Positions 18,597-29,456 are shown, numbered from the stretch's first letter. The stretch: DNA of 64,000 bases from Gammaproteobacteria bacterium (GCA_021773395.1 JAJFKB010000005.1:39718-103717), one strand, 5' to 3'. Translations and numbers: made by a program. The notes: generated by a model from the sequence alone, not told the origin.

Positions 18597-18905
18597 ATGA
18601 TGACTCGATTTATTGATGTTCCTACACTATCGGCAATTGTTAAAACAGTTGGTGTTAGCGAATTTTTGGCTCAGCTAACGGAGATAGTAAAGGAGGACTT
18701 TAAACGCTGGCTGGATTTTGATAAATCGGCGCGCCTGGCTAGTCACAGTGCAGTTGGCGTTATTGAACTGATGCCAGCATCCGACAGCAAGCTGTATAGT
18801 TTCAAGTATGTTAATGGGCATCCTGCTAATACGGGCAACAAAATGTGGGTGTCCAAAAAAAGGGTGTCCAGAAAAAGAAAACGCATCAAAGAAAAGTTGC
18901 TTTAA
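18597..18905 (+). pseudogene. Truncated ornithine cyclodeaminase-family gene (5' remnant)
   Basis: The first 80 or so residues read like the N-terminus of ornithine cyclodeaminase/EutC-type proteins. Examples are TRFIDVPTLSAIVKTVGV, FKRWLDFDKSARLASHS and GVIELMPASDSKLYSFKYVN with the substrate-binding GHPANT. The frame then continues into a 21-residue basic, unrelated tail rich in Lys and Arg and stops. The family is normally 320-350 residues, with a Rossmann NAD domain that is absent here. This is a 3'-deleted gene; the coding start is one of the two ATGs at 18597 and 18600. Confidence 0.75.
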
Positions 18906-19059
18906 GTCGAAGCAAAACGTTTGTCAAAAACAGCTATTGACAACTTCCACTGTTATCGCAGGGATCGGTTGATACTTTGTCAGACAAGATAGTACTTGTA
19001 GTGGTGACAACAATTGAGATAATAGCGCCTCCTTTTTAAAACCCTGTCGGGGGTGCTGT

Positions 19060-20112
19060 TTGGATCAAAGACAAAAGTCACTAGCGTCTTGGGCAACCAT
19101 CCACCTAAAAGACCGCTTGCGGATAGATGCTGAAGTAACGCTACCATTCATCGCTGTTTCGGGGGATGCCAGCTTTAGGCGTTATTTTCGTATAAGTGCC
19201 AATGGCCAAAGCTTTATCTGCATGGATGCCCCTCCTGAAAAGGAAGACAGTGCGCCCTTCGTGGCCATCGCAAGATCCTGGTATCAATCCGGAGTGCCAG
19301 TGCCGGAAATTGTCGCCTGTGATTTAGAGCAAGGTTTTATGTTGCTGTCCGATATGGGAGATACTCTGTATTTAGATCAGCTGGATTCCGGGTCTGCGGA
19401 TCTGCTCTATCTGCAGGCATTGCAAACCATGGTCAAAATTCAGCAGTGCTCGAAAGTCGAAGGCTATAGATTGCCCGCCTATGATCAGGCACGGCTGATC
19501 ACTGAGATGCGTTTGTGTCCCGAATGGTTTTTTACTCAATTATTAGGTCTGGAGTTAAGTGACACCGAGTACCGAACGCTGTCAGATGCGTATCAGATTT
19601 TAGTTGCAAGTGCATTGGAGCAGCCCCAGGTTTGTGTGCACCGGGATTATCATTCACGCAATCTCATGCTGCTGCCTGACCAATCTATTGGTGTACTGGA
19701 TTTTCAGGATGCGGTGCTGGGGCCGATCAGCTATGACCTGGTGTCTTTGATTCGCGATTGCTACATCAGTTGGCCACAGGACAAAGAAGAGCAATGGATC
19801 AAGGCTTATTTGCAGTTGGCACAGCAGGCGCAGTTAATTCAGGATATTGACTACCCGCAATTCAAACGCTGGTTTGATTGGATGGGCATGCAGCGCCAGA
19901 TTAAGTGTGTTGGTATTTTTTCCAGACTTTATCTGCGAGATGGTAAATCGGGTTATCTCAAGGATATCCCACGCACCTTCTCTTATCTCAAATCGGTTTG
20001 CGAATCTTATCCGGAGTTTTCCTTGTTAAACCAATGGCTTGATAAAAAAGTGGTTCCCGCGATGCAAAATTGCCACCTGTTGTTGGCTGCTGAGGCGGGA
20101 ACTCAGTCATGA
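19060..20112 (+). CDS. amgK: Sugar kinase of the AmgK type (N-acetylmuramate/GlcNAc anomeric kinase)
   Basis: 350 residues beginning with TTG at 19060 (GGGGGTG upstream; MDQRQKSLASWATIHL matches the usual AmgK opening). It is an aminoglycoside-phosphotransferase fold protein: SGDASFRRYFRI loop, VCVHRDYHSRNLML catalytic loop with Asp and Asn, and GVLDFQDAVLGPISYDLVSL metal site. Family role: ATP-dependent phosphorylation of MurNAc at the anomeric carbon in cell-wall recycling. The next gene overlaps by 4 bp and encodes the MurU partner, which supports the call. Confidence 0.88.
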   Translation: MDQRQKSLASWATIHLKDRLRIDAEVTLPFIAVSGDASFRRYFRISANGQSFICMDAPPEKEDSAPFVAIARSWYQSGVPVPEIVACDLEQGFMLLSDMGDTLYLDQLDSGSADLLYLQALQTMVKIQQCSKVEGYRLPAYDQARLITEMRLCPEWFFTQLLGLELSDTEYRTLSDAYQILVASALEQPQVCVHRDYHSRNLMLLPDQSIGVLDFQDAVLGPISYDLVSLIRDCYISWPQDKEEQWIKAYLQLAQQAQLIQDIDYPQFKRWFDWMGMQRQIKCVGIFSRLYLRDGKSGYLKDIPRTFSYLKSVCESYPEFSLLNQWLDKKVVPAMQNCHLLLAAEAGTQS

Positions 20113-20780
20113 AGGCGATGATTTTGGCGGCAGGGCGGGGTGAACGTATGCGGCCATTGACCGACCAAGTGCCCAAAGCCATGATCAAGGCAGACGGTAA
20201 ACCATTGATTCAATACCACGTGAAAAATCTGGTGGCGGCGGGTATCGATCAGCTGGTAATCAATCATGCGCATCTAGGCTATCAGATAGTGGATTTTCTG
20301 GGTGATGGTTCTCAGTTCGGTGTCACAATTCAATACTCCCAGGAGCCTGAAGCACTGGAGACGGGCGGCGGTATTTTGAAGGCTTTGCCACTTTTAGGGG
20401 AAGAACCTTTTGTGGTGATAAATGCGGACGTCTGGAGCGATTATCCGTTGTCGAAGCTTTTGCAAAGAGACAGCCAAGATACACATCTGGTATTAGTGGA
20501 TAACCCGGCACACAATAGACTGGGCGATTTCAATCTGGCGCAAGGTGTCGTATCCAGGAAAGATAGCGGTGCGGCTGAAAGGCTTACGTTTTCCGGGATT
20601 AGCGTGCTTAATCCGGAACTTTTTGAGGATTCTCAGCCAGGGTTCTTTGCACTGTTACCTATTTTGCAGAGGGCAATCGAGCAAGGCAAGGTCAGTGGAG
20701 AGTATTATCAAGGCGCTTGGTTCGATGTGGGAACGAACCAGCGTCTAGCAGAATTAGAGGAGTTTTTGGGGAGATTATGA
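20109..20780 (+). CDS. murU: N-acetylmuramate-1-phosphate uridylyltransferase MurU
   Basis: 223 residues of the nucleotidyltransferase fold. The start is MKAMILAAGRGERMRPLTDQVPKA (G-rich NTP-binding loop and catalytic Lys). GGGILKALPLLG, INADVWSD (metal-binding Asp) and WFDVGTNQRL at the end complete the family set. Family role: forms UDP-MurNAc from MurNAc-1-P and UTP, bypassing de novo synthesis and conferring fosfomycin tolerance in pseudomonads. Overlap with amgK fits one operon. Confidence 0.9.
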   Translation: MKAMILAAGRGERMRPLTDQVPKAMIKADGKPLIQYHVKNLVAAGIDQLVINHAHLGYQIVDFLGDGSQFGVTIQYSQEPEALETGGGILKALPLLGEEPFVVINADVWSDYPLSKLLQRDSQDTHLVLVDNPAHNRLGDFNLAQGVVSRKDSGAAERLTFSGISVLNPELFEDSQPGFFALLPILQRAIEQGKVSGEYYQGAWFDVGTNQRLAELEEFLGRL

Positions 20781-20814
20781 CGAATCTTATTTTCAGTAAA
20801 GCAGGCATCAGCGC

Positions 20815-21624
20815 ATGATTTTTGGAAAACTGCTGGGTGGCTTATTCGGTTATTCCTGGTTGGGGTTTCTTGGCGCGCTGATTGGCATTTATATCGGGCA
20901 TATGTTTGATAAGGGGTTGGCAAAGAATTTTTCTGGCGCCGGCTATTCGTCACAGGCGGATACTCAAAAAGCGTTCTTTCGCATGACTTTTCTGATGATG
21001 GGTCGCATGGCGAAAGCAGATGGCAGGGTGTCGCAAGATGAAATACGATGGGCTGAACATGTCATGAACCGCATGAACTTGACAGTGGAAATGCGACGCC
21101 AGGCGATTGAGTTGTTTAGTCAGGGTAAAGATACCGATACTGATATTGAATCGGAGTTGAAAGATTTTCGCAGCAAGGCAGGGCGCCATGCCACTCTGAT
21201 TCAGATGTTTCTGGAGATTCAGATTCAAGCCGGTTATGCGGATGGTGATTTGAATCAGCAGGAGTTATCTTTACTTCAGCAAGCCTGTTCTATTTTGGGT
21301 ATTTCCAGTTTTCGTTTTCAAGTCATACATCAGCGCATCCTGGCTGAGCGCGCATTTGCAAGTGGGCAATATCAAGAGTATGGGGGTGCACAGCGGCAGT
21401 ATTCAGCCCAGGATAAGCTTGCGGAGGCTTACAAGGTGTTGGGTGTAACCCCGGAAAACAGTGATGCGGAAATTAAAAAGGCTTATCGGCGACTCATGAG
21501 TCAGCATCACCCGGATAAATTGGTAGCCAAGGGTTTGCCAGAGGAGATGATGCGGATGGCAAAGGAAAAAACTCAGGAAATTCAAGCGGCTTACGAGATC
21601 ATAAAAGAGACTCGTGGTTCCTAG
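20815..21624 (+). CDS. djlA: Co-chaperone DjlA (membrane-anchored DnaJ-like protein)
   Basis: 269 residues. An N-terminal glycine-rich membrane helix (LLGGLFGYSWLGFLGALIGIYIG) is followed by a TerB-like helical domain (about 50-170, with MAKADGRVSQDEI and AGYADGDLNQQE). A C-terminal J domain (about 203-269) has the diagnostic HPD in MSQHHPDKL. DjlA activates DnaK at the inner membrane. It follows murU by 34 bp in the same orientation. Confidence 0.93.
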   Translation: MIFGKLLGGLFGYSWLGFLGALIGIYIGHMFDKGLAKNFSGAGYSSQADTQKAFFRMTFLMMGRMAKADGRVSQDEIRWAEHVMNRMNLTVEMRRQAIELFSQGKDTDTDIESELKDFRSKAGRHATLIQMFLEIQIQAGYADGDLNQQELSLLQQACSILGISSFRFQVIHQRILAERAFASGQYQEYGGAQRQYSAQDKLAEAYKVLGVTPENSDAEIKKAYRRLMSQHHPDKLVAKGLPEEMMRMAKEKTQEIQAAYEIIKETRGS

Positions 21625-21670
21625 AATTGTTGCGAGCCTGAGTCCAGCCAGATCAAGCTCCTTCGCGGGT

Positions 21671-22246
21671 TTAGTTTAAATCTGACGCCTTCCAGTATTT
21701 CGTGCCCTTGATTGTCGCCTGCAACGCCAGTCCACTTTCGGTTAACTGGTAGGCAGTAACATTGTCAAAGATCGCCTCTCCACCGACAGCTGCGCCTTTG
21801 TCACCGGCTTTAGCTGCGGCATCCGCCTGTCCGCCAAAGGCCCAGCCATGTTCTGTAAACCTGTTCAGCGTTTCCGGTTGATGGAATACGAACACAATTC
21901 GAAAATCCTTTACGCCGGCACCCAGACCGATACCGACTTCACCCATATTCATGTAGGTTTGCTGGCCGCTACCGTTGTTAGTGACTACGCCATAGCCGCC
22001 GCCGAAGCTGGCAAGAATGACATTGATATTAGCGTTGCTGAACACGGCATAGCCGGGAGCCGCAGCAATCTGGGCGCGTACGCTGGGCTTGATACGATAC
22101 AAGTCCTCCAATACCTGGTCTTTCATTTTGAGCACAGCCTCGCGCTTTTGTGCGGGGCTGCTTTCGCCTGTGGTGGCGCAACCGTTGATAAAAATAACGG
22201 ACAGCAGGATGAGCGCTGATAGTTTTGGCAAATTGGTAGTATTCAT
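21671..22246 (-). CDS. SYLF/YSC84-domain lipoprotein
   Basis: 191 residues. A lipoprotein signal ends at INGCATTG (Cys about 23). The SYLF domain is shown by APGYAVFSNANINVILASFGGGYGVV, MGEVGIGLGAGVKDFRIVFVF and a late VTAYQLTESGLALQATIKGTKYW. The family binds lipids in eukaryotes; bacterial members are secreted or outer-membrane lipoproteins of unknown role. Transcribed toward djlA, convergent with it. Confidence 0.82.
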   Translation of the reverse strand: MNTTNLPKLSALILLSVIFINGCATTGESSPAQKREAVLKMKDQVLEDLYRIKPSVRAQIAAAPGYAVFSNANINVILASFGGGYGVVTNNGSGQQTYMNMGEVGIGLGAGVKDFRIVFVFHQPETLNRFTEHGWAFGGQADAAAKAGDKGAAVGGEAIFDNVTAYQLTESGLALQATIKGTKYWKASDLN

Positions 22247-22311
22247 CTAAGGTCTCTATTTTAGTCTAGCGTTCGAATGAATGGGTGGAGCAAGTTGTGG
22301 TTAAACAGACG

Positions 22312-23859
22312 TTAGATTAACCCCAGTCGTTTTAGTAGTCGGTACAGGTTGCTTCGGTTAATGCCTAGTTCACGTGCTGCCGCAGCGATGTTGCCATGAT
22401 TTTTCTCTAGTCGGTCTATGATGAGTTCTTTCTGAAATCGTTCCGTGGCATTTTTTAAAGATATTTGTTCTTTGTAGGCCTCAGGCACGATTTCGTTTGG
22501 TGAGCTCTCTTCGAAAAGCTCCTCCGGGCTGAGTCCCAGGTGTTTTTGTGAGATGAGAATTGAACGTGTATCACGCCCCTGTTCATTGATAGCCTTTAGT
22601 GCTGCACGGCTTAATACATGCTCCAGTTCTCTTACATTTCCTGGCCAGCTGTATTGCTTGATCAGCTGTTTGGCTTCAAGCGATAGGCGCAGCCCCTGAA
22701 CCCCGAAGCGTTTTTGGTTTTTTTCCAGAAAATAGCCAGCCAGCAATAGAGAATCATTATCTCGTTCGCGCAAAGGTGGTACTTTAACCGGGTAAACAGA
22801 CAGGCGGTGATACAGGTCAGCCCGAAAACGTCCCTTGGCGACCTCTTGCTGCAGGTCCCGATTGGTCGCTGACACAATTCGCACATCAACCTTCGTGAAT
22901 TGGTCGCTGCCAACGCGCTGAATTTCTCCATTTTGCAGGGCGCGCAGTATTTTTGCCTGAATGGTTAGTGGCAATTCGCCGATTTCATCGAGAAAAAGTG
23001 AGCCACCGTTGGCCACTTCAAATTTTCCAGGCCGGTCTGAGGTGGCACCGGTAAAGGAGCCTTTCACGTGGCCAAACAGCTCGCTTTCAGCAATGCTTTC
23101 TGGAAGTGCGGCACAGTTTACGTAAATCATTGCCTTATCCATACGTGTTGATAGCTCATGAATCTGGCGGGCCACTAATTCTTTGCCGACTCCGGTTTCA
23201 CCGTGGATCAGTACCGTGAGATCCGACTGGGAAACAATAGAGATTTCATCTTTCAGGCGGTTTAGCGCCGCACTGATACCGATCATCTCAGTGTGGCCGC
23301 CCCCTTCAATTAAGGCAACGGCCAGTTGTTGCTCCTGGATAACCTTGGCTTCCAGTGCGCCAATACGCTGTGCGGCTTTAACTGTCGCCTCGGTTAGTCC
23401 AATAAAAGTTCTCAGTTCGATAGGATCAATTTCATCAAAGGTGCCCGGTTGTATCGCGTCCAGCGTCAGTATGCCCCAGGGCTGGTCATCGATATAGAGG
23501 GATACTCCCATGCAGTCATGTACATGCAGATGCTGGTCTTCAGTTTCTACCAATCCGTCATAGGGGTCCGGCAGATCGGAGTCCGCTGCAAATCGCACAG
23601 GCTCGCGTGAGTGCAGCAGCCGTGCCAGTCGGGGGTGCTCCTCCACGGCAAATCGGCGTCCCATCGTATCACCGCTGAGCCCGTCGATTGCCAGGGGTAA
23701 CAAGGTGCTGCCATCCAGCTCTAGCAGTGCAGCTGCGTCACAGGGGAAGATGCTTTGCATCGCATTGAGCAGGCGTTTATAGCGCATTTCATCCGGGATA
23801 TCCCTGGATAAGTCGGCGACAATCGAGATCAGGTTTTGTGAGAATGCAAAAGTTGTCAT
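22312..23859 (-). CDS. norR: NO-responsive sigma-54 activator NorR
   Basis: 515 residues. An N-terminal GAF domain (about 20-170, which in NorR holds the non-haem iron that senses NO) is followed by an AAA+ domain. That domain has [18 protein letters not shown] (Walker A), [15 protein letters not shown] (sigma-54 contact loop) and [14 protein letters not shown] (Walker B). A C-terminal Fis-type helix-turn-helix has [20 protein letters not shown]. Divergent from norCB, the classic arrangement. A sigma-54 promoter lies in the shared 295-bp intergenic region. The start codon lies within the candidate upstream repeat at 23853-23862. Confidence 0.94.
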   Translation of the reverse strand: MTTFAFSQNLISIVADLSRDIPDEMRYKRLLNAMQSIFPCDAAALLELDGSTLLPLAIDGLSGDTMGRRFAVEEHPRLARLLHSREPVRFAADSDLPDPYDGLVETEDQHLHVHDCMGVSLYIDDQPWGILTLDAIQPGTFDEIDPIELRTFIGLTEATVKAAQRIGALEAKVIQEQQLAVALIEGGGHTEMIGISAALNRLKDEISIVSQSDLTVLIHGETGVGKELVARQIHELSTRMDKAMIYVNCAALPESIAESELFGHVKGSFTGATSDRPGKFEVANGGSLFLDEIGELPLTIQAKILRALQNGEIQRVGSDQFTKVDVRIVSATNRDLQQEVAKGRFRADLYHRLSVYPVKVPPLRERDNDSLLLAGYFLEKNQKRFGVQGLRLSLEAKQLIKQYSWPGNVRELEHVLSRAALKAINEQGRDTRSILISQKHLGLSPEELFEESSPNEIVPEAYKEQISLKNATERFQKELIIDRLEKNHGNIAAAARELGINRSNLYRLLKRLGLI

Positions 23860-23862
23860 ATT
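23853..23862 (+). promoter_or_regulatory. Candidate NorR upstream element, copy 1
   Basis: The decamer TTGTCATATT occurs here, 99 bp before the norC sigma-54 element, and identically at 29801-29810, 78 bp before the second sigma-54 element. NorR sites have a GT...AC core, and GTCA half-sites fit loosely. The enhancer role is inference from the shared sequence and spacing. Confidence 0.4.
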
Positions 23863-23922
23863 AATAACTTATGTTGTTAAAAAGATACTATTAAAAGATG
23901 TCAATAAGACACCTTTGTTTTA

Positions 23923-23940
23923 ATTGTTTTACAAAACAAT
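23923..23940. promoter_or_regulatory. Palindrome just upstream of the norC promoter
   Basis: Perfect 8-bp arms ATTGTTTT and AAAACAAT around AC. It sits 11 bp upstream of the -24 element, too close for a typical enhancer. The core GTTT-x-ACAAAAC is repeated in a second palindrome in the leader at 24056-24077. A common repressor or second regulator is possible; not an FNR or NsrR consensus that I recognise. Confidence 0.45.
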
Positions 23941-23951
23941 AACATAAAAAT

Positions 23952-23967
23952 TGGCATAACTGTTGCA
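23952..23967 (+). promoter_or_regulatory. Sigma-54 promoter of norCB
   Basis: TGGCATAACTGTTGCA has GG and GC exactly 10 bases apart, the -24/-12 spacing, and matches the consensus TGGCAC-N5-TTGC closely. It points at norC, whose start lies 188 bp downstream. The divergent gene encodes the sigma-54 activator NorR. Confidence 0.85.
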
Positions 23968-24055
23968 ATAGGTAGTTTATACAGGATTTAAAGTTGAAAT
24001 TAACTATTATATTAACACTAACTACCAATTTTTCTTGCTGTAAAAAGGCCCTCAT

Positions 24056-24077
24056 TAATCGTTTAACAAAACGATTA
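24056..24077. promoter_or_regulatory. Palindrome in the norC leader
   Basis: Perfect 9-bp arms TAATCGTTT and AAACGATTA around AACA. It lies downstream of the expected transcription start, 78 bp before norC. It shares the core GTTT-x-ACAAAAC with the palindrome at 23923-23940, so the same protein may bind both. An RNA hairpin role is the alternative. Confidence 0.45.
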
Positions 24078-24154
24078 TGCCGAAGTGTATCAAAAACGAA
24101 CGGTTTGTGCGCTTTTATAGAGGTTTATTGTTTTAATTTGTAAAGGAGATATCC

Positions 24155-24601
24155 ATGGCTGAACGATTTACCAAGGGCATGGCTAGAAACATCTACTACG
24201 GAGGAGGCGTATTTGTCTTTCTTCTGCTGGTAGGGCTTACATTCGACACCATGCTGAAAATGCCCGAGCGAGACCATCGTGTAAACCTGACGGAGTCAGT
24301 CGCTCGAGGTAAGGGGGTGTGGGAGCACAACAACTGCATTGGCTGCCATAGCCTGATGGGTGAGGGCGCTTACTACGCGCCTGAGTTGGCCAATGTGTTT
24401 GACCGCCGCGGTGCGGGTAGCGAGCAATCCTTCAGGGCTTTTATGAGTGCCTGGATGGCGGCGCAACCACTTCAGGTTGAAGGGAGAAGAAAAATGCCAC
24501 AGTTCCATTTAACACAGGAGCAGGTTGATGACCTTTCTGAGTTTCTGATCTGGACTTCAAGGATTGATGACAATGATTGGCCTCCAAATATCGAGGGTTA
24601 G
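24155..24601 (+). CDS. norC: Nitric oxide reductase cytochrome c subunit NorC
   Basis: 148 residues. One N-terminal membrane anchor (about 13-31, YYGGGVFVFLLLVGLTF) is followed by a periplasmic haem c domain with CIGCH (Cys61, Cys64, His65). The GEGAYYAPEL and MPQFHLT segments are typical of NorC, the Met being the distal haem ligand. It transfers electrons from soluble donors to NorB. A good ribosome site AAAGGAGAT precedes it. norB follows 36 bp later. Confidence 0.96.
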   Translation: MAERFTKGMARNIYYGGGVFVFLLLVGLTFDTMLKMPERDHRVNLTESVARGKGVWEHNNCIGCHSLMGEGAYYAPELANVFDRRGAGSEQSFRAFMSAWMAAQPLQVEGRRKMPQFHLTQEQVDDLSEFLIWTSRIDDNDWPPNIEG

Positions 24602-24634
24602 TGGTAAAAGTTTAATATTTAACGAGAGATGTAG

Positions 24635-26056
<1,422 letters not shown>

Positions 26057-26061
26057 GACTG

Positions 26062-26084
26062 AGGGTGGTGGGTTACGCCACCCT
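26062..26084 (+). terminator. Hairpin between norB and norD
   Basis: Perfect 7-bp arms AGGGTGG and CCACCCT with a 9-base loop, 6 bp after the norB stop and 45 bp before norD. No U-tract. It could be an attenuator or an mRNA 3'-end stabiliser that keeps norCB levels above norDQEF levels. Confidence 0.5.
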
Positions 26085-26128
26085 AATCTCTAATCGTTTG
26101 TTGATGGCAGCATCGGAGCAAGGTGTAG

Positions 26129-27961
26129 ATGGAAGAGCTAGTTGGAAAAATTTGGCATCGTTTAGTCTGGGGGCAATCCCAAGTTGAATTCGATAGTGCT
26201 CGCGTTACTTTGAACGACTGTATCGACCAGCTGGCCCCTTACTATCGAGCGCTGGGTGGCGATACCGGTATACAGATTGAAGCAGCTACGCCACGGCGCT
26301 TCAAGATACAGCGGCGGTTTTTGCAACGGTTGGCCGGTAGCCATCAGTACTTTTCAGTAAGCTGGCAAGATCAGAGAAGCCTGCGTTTGCCCAAAAGCAT
26401 CGCTCTTTTCCCCGACGCAGAGCTGAATAAATATCTCTATTTCTGGCTGGCGGCGCTGGCGGCCAGGCGTCCGACACTCAATCACTGGTTTGGAGATAAT
26501 CAGCAGGCCTGCCTTCAGCTGCTGCAAGATTACCCCGGGTTAAAGAAGCGTTATGCCTCGTTGGCAGAGGCCACTTTGGTGGTGCGTGATCAAACGCTTG
26601 AGCTGGAAGGTGATCAGTTGGTGCGAGAGCAGGCGATTCGCCGCGCCATTCTATCGCCGGGCTCGGAGCGGCAGTTGCCGCTGGCACCGGGTAGCGCACT
26701 GCCGGTGCCCTTATGGCTCTATTCGCAGCCGATTCGCTTGGTTTGCGCGGCGGCAGAGGATCATTTGGTGAACGCGGCGAGTGATCGCAAAACGGATACG
26801 CAGGATTTGAGTGAAGCGGGGCGGAAGGAGGCAACACGGATTGACGATAGTCGGGAAACCGATGGGTTGATGGTGTTTCAGTTGGAGAGTTTGTTCACTT
26901 GGGGTGAGCAGGTATCTCTGGATCGTTGTCAGGAAGAGGAGATGGATGATGATTTGAACACGGCTGCGCAGGATCTGGATATTATTAGTGTGTCCCGACA
27001 ACGTCGGGCTGGAGCGGCCAAAGTGAAGTTCGACCTTGATCTGCCAGCGGCTGAGAATGACGATCTACCTTTGGGCGAAGGCATTCGGCTGCCAGAGTGG
27101 GATTATCGGAAATCAAAGTTAGTTCAGGATTATTGTCTGCTGCAACCAATGCTGGCCGATAATACCGAGCCGGCGCCATTGCCGGATCATTTGCGCGGGA
27201 TTGCCCGCAAATTACGTCATCGCTTTGCAATACTGCGTCCCGAAAGACAGTGGTTACATCGCCAGGCCTCGGGCGAGGAGCTGGATCTGGCGGCCTATCT
27301 GGATGCGCTGACCGATCCCGGTGCGGCGACTGATCTTAACCAGACCTTTAAATCACGGAAGGCGGTTGCAAGAGATCTATCCTGTTTGCTGTTGGCGGAT
27401 CTGTCGATGTCTACGGACGCGGCATTGACTCAGGAACAACGGGTTATCGACGTGATTCGCGACACGCTGTTGCTGTTTGCAGAAGCGCTCAGTGGTTCGG
27501 GTGACCAGTTTGCCATGTATGGCTTTTCATCGGTCAAGAATAAACAGGTGCGTTACCATTTGCTCAAGAACTTTGCTGAGTCCTATTCCGATCACACCCG
27601 AGGTCGCCTACTCTCGATCAAGCCTGGATTCTACACCCGCATGGGGGCGGCTGTCCGTCAATCGACAGCGGTTCTGAAGCTGCAAAAAACCCAGCAGCGG
27701 CTGCTGTTGATCGTCTCAGATGGTAAGCCGAATGATATTGATCAGTATGAGGGCCGCTATGGTATCGAGGATACACGCCAGGCAATTTTTGAGGCGCGCG
27801 CCCAAGGTGTGCAGCCCTTTTGCGTTACCGTCGATGACAAAGCGAGTGACTACCTACCCTACCTGTTTGGTTCTCAAGGCTATGAGGTGGTCAGTGATGC
27901 GCAGCGTCTTCCGGAGATGTTGCCCAAATTATATTTAAACCTGACCGGTGTGGCGGGTTAG
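26129..27961 (+). CDS. norD: NO reductase activation protein NorD
   Basis: 610 residues. The C-terminal von Willebrand A domain (about 425-605) has the metal site DLSMSTD, preceded by a long acidic region (EEEMDDDLNTAAQDLD). Family role: with the AAA+ protein NorQ it promotes insertion of FeB into NorB. The long N-terminal part is helical and variable. It precedes norQ by 9 bp. Confidence 0.93.
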   Translation: MEELVGKIWHRLVWGQSQVEFDSARVTLNDCIDQLAPYYRALGGDTGIQIEAATPRRFKIQRRFLQRLAGSHQYFSVSWQDQRSLRLPKSIALFPDAELNKYLYFWLAALAARRPTLNHWFGDNQQACLQLLQDYPGLKKRYASLAEATLVVRDQTLELEGDQLVREQAIRRAILSPGSERQLPLAPGSALPVPLWLYSQPIRLVCAAAEDHLVNAASDRKTDTQDLSEAGRKEATRIDDSRETDGLMVFQLESLFTWGEQVSLDRCQEEEMDDDLNTAAQDLDIISVSRQRRAGAAKVKFDLDLPAAENDDLPLGEGIRLPEWDYRKSKLVQDYCLLQPMLADNTEPAPLPDHLRGIARKLRHRFAILRPERQWLHRQASGEELDLAAYLDALTDPGAATDLNQTFKSRKAVARDLSCLLLADLSMSTDAALTQEQRVIDVIRDTLLLFAEALSGSGDQFAMYGFSSVKNKQVRYHLLKNFAESYSDHTRGRLLSIKPGFYTRMGAAVRQSTAVLKLQKTQQRLLLIVSDGKPNDIDQYEGRYGIEDTRQAIFEARAQGVQPFCVTVDDKASDYLPYLFGSQGYEVVSDAQRLPEMLPKLYLNLTGVAG

Positions 27962-27970
27962 CAGGAGATT

Positions 27971-28753
27971 GTGAAAGTGGGAAACAGTATTAACTATATA
28001 GAGCAGGGCGGTGAAGTTGAAATTTTTAAACATGCCGCGGCCAATTTTTTACCCGTGTTGATAAAAGGGCCAACTGGCTGTGGTAAAACCCGTTTCGTTG
28101 AGGCTATGGCGCAACGGCTGAACCGTCCTGTATACACTATCGCCTGCCATGATGATTTAACAGCAGCGGACCTGGTGGGCCGGCATTTGATCGGTGCCGA
28201 AGGAACCTACTGGCAGGATGGGCCGCTGACGCGAGCAGTGCGTGAAGGCGCAATCTGCTATTTGGATGAGGTGGTCGAAGCGCGTAAGGATACCACGGTA
28301 GTATTGCATCCATTGGCTGATCATCGTCGTATTCTGCCGCTGGAGCGCACCGGAGAGCTGCTGCAAGCGCATTCTGATTTTATGTTGGTGATCTCCTACA
28401 ACCCGGGTTACCAGAATATGCTGAAGGGATTGAAGCCCAGTACTCGTCAGCGTTTTGTAGCGTTGAGTTTTGATTACCCTTCAAAAGAGCTGGAAACTGA
28501 AATTGTGTGCCAGGAGGCGGGTGTGGAGGTCGAACTGGCTCAGCAACTGGTATTGCTCGCGCAGGCGTTGCGTCGTCTGAAAGGGCATGATCTGGAGGAG
28601 GCCGCATCGACCCGGTTATTGATCTACGCGGCAATGATGATCAAATCCGGACTGCCCGCCAAAGATGCTTGTATCAGCTGTATTGCCGAGCCACTGACCG
28701 ATGAGGCGGAAACGCTGGGCGCTATCTGTCAGTTGATCGACGCGCATTTCTAG
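27971..28753 (+). CDS. norQ: MoxR-type AAA+ protein NorQ
   Basis: 260 residues, GTG start at 27971. Walker A is LIKGPTGCGKTRFVEAMA and Walker B AICYLDEVVEARKD; sensor motif VISYNPGYQNMLKGL and arginine-finger region PSTRQRFVAL follow. Family role: a hexameric ATPase acting with NorD on assembly of NO reductase. The order norC-B-D-Q-E-F here differs from the frequent norCBQD order. Confidence 0.94.
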   Translation: MKVGNSINYIEQGGEVEIFKHAAANFLPVLIKGPTGCGKTRFVEAMAQRLNRPVYTIACHDDLTAADLVGRHLIGAEGTYWQDGPLTRAVREGAICYLDEVVEARKDTTVVLHPLADHRRILPLERTGELLQAHSDFMLVISYNPGYQNMLKGLKPSTRQRFVALSFDYPSKELETEIVCQEAGVEVELAQQLVLLAQALRRLKGHDLEEAASTRLLIYAAMMIKSGLPAKDACISCIAEPLTDEAETLGAICQLIDAHF

Positions 28754-28772
28754 GGGCGGGCTGGTGCAGAAC

Positions 28773-29429
28773 ATGAGCGCGTTAACGCAATCCCAATCCC
28801 AATCCATTATTGATGGCTCGGCTACTCAGGGGTGGCCAGCGGGAGCTCGGCCTGTCAGTCCAGCGGTGCCAAAAGAGAAGCGAGCGCCCGGCAATATAGC
28901 AATCTGGATTCTTATCTATGCTGAGCTAACTGAATTTGCACTTTTTTTCATCGTATTTCTGGTGGCGCGTTCCCACAATCAAGAGTTGTTTGCCGTTGCC
29001 CCCGAGCGATTGAATACCCTGGCCGGTGCTCTAAATACTCTGGTACTGATCAGTAGCAGTTATTTTGTAGCACGCGCGGTATCCAGCATCAACTCGGGTC
29101 AGCAGAAGCGCGCGGTAAAGTGGCTTTGGGCGACCTTGGGTGCGGGTGCGAGTTATTGTCTGATTAAGGGCTGGGAATACTACTGGAATCATAGTCACGG
29201 CATCGACTCCAAGACCGATATCTTCTTTTCGCTCTATTACTACCTGACCTTTAATCATCTGCTGCACGTGCTGGTAGGTATGTGCACCATTTTGTTCGTC
29301 ACGATCCGAGCGCAGATGAATATCTACAATCAGGAAAACAGTGAGGGGCTGGAGTGTGCCGCCAGTTACTGGCATATGATTGATCTGGTCTGGATTATTA
29401 TTTTTCCGTTGCTCTATGTGTTGCGCTAG
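28773..29429 (+). CDS. norE: NorE, cytochrome c oxidase subunit III-like protein
   Basis: About 218 residues from the ATG at 28773 (an upstream GTG at 28764 adds three). It has five membrane helices of the COX3 fold with ELTEFALFFIVFLVARS, the FNHLLHVLVGMCTI motif and the closing CAASYWHMIDLVWIIIFPLLYVLR. Family role: non-catalytic accessory protein of NO reduction. Located between norQ and norF. Confidence 0.9.
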   Translation: MSALTQSQSQSIIDGSATQGWPAGARPVSPAVPKEKRAPGNIAIWILIYAELTEFALFFIVFLVARSHNQELFAVAPERLNTLAGALNTLVLISSSYFVARAVSSINSGQQKRAVKWLWATLGAGASYCLIKGWEYYWNHSHGIDSKTDIFFSLYYYLTFNHLLHVLVGMCTILFVTIRAQMNIYNQENSEGLECAASYWHMIDLVWIIIFPLLYVLR

Positions 29430-29456
29430 AGGCAGGGTTTTGTTGGAGGCTATAAG

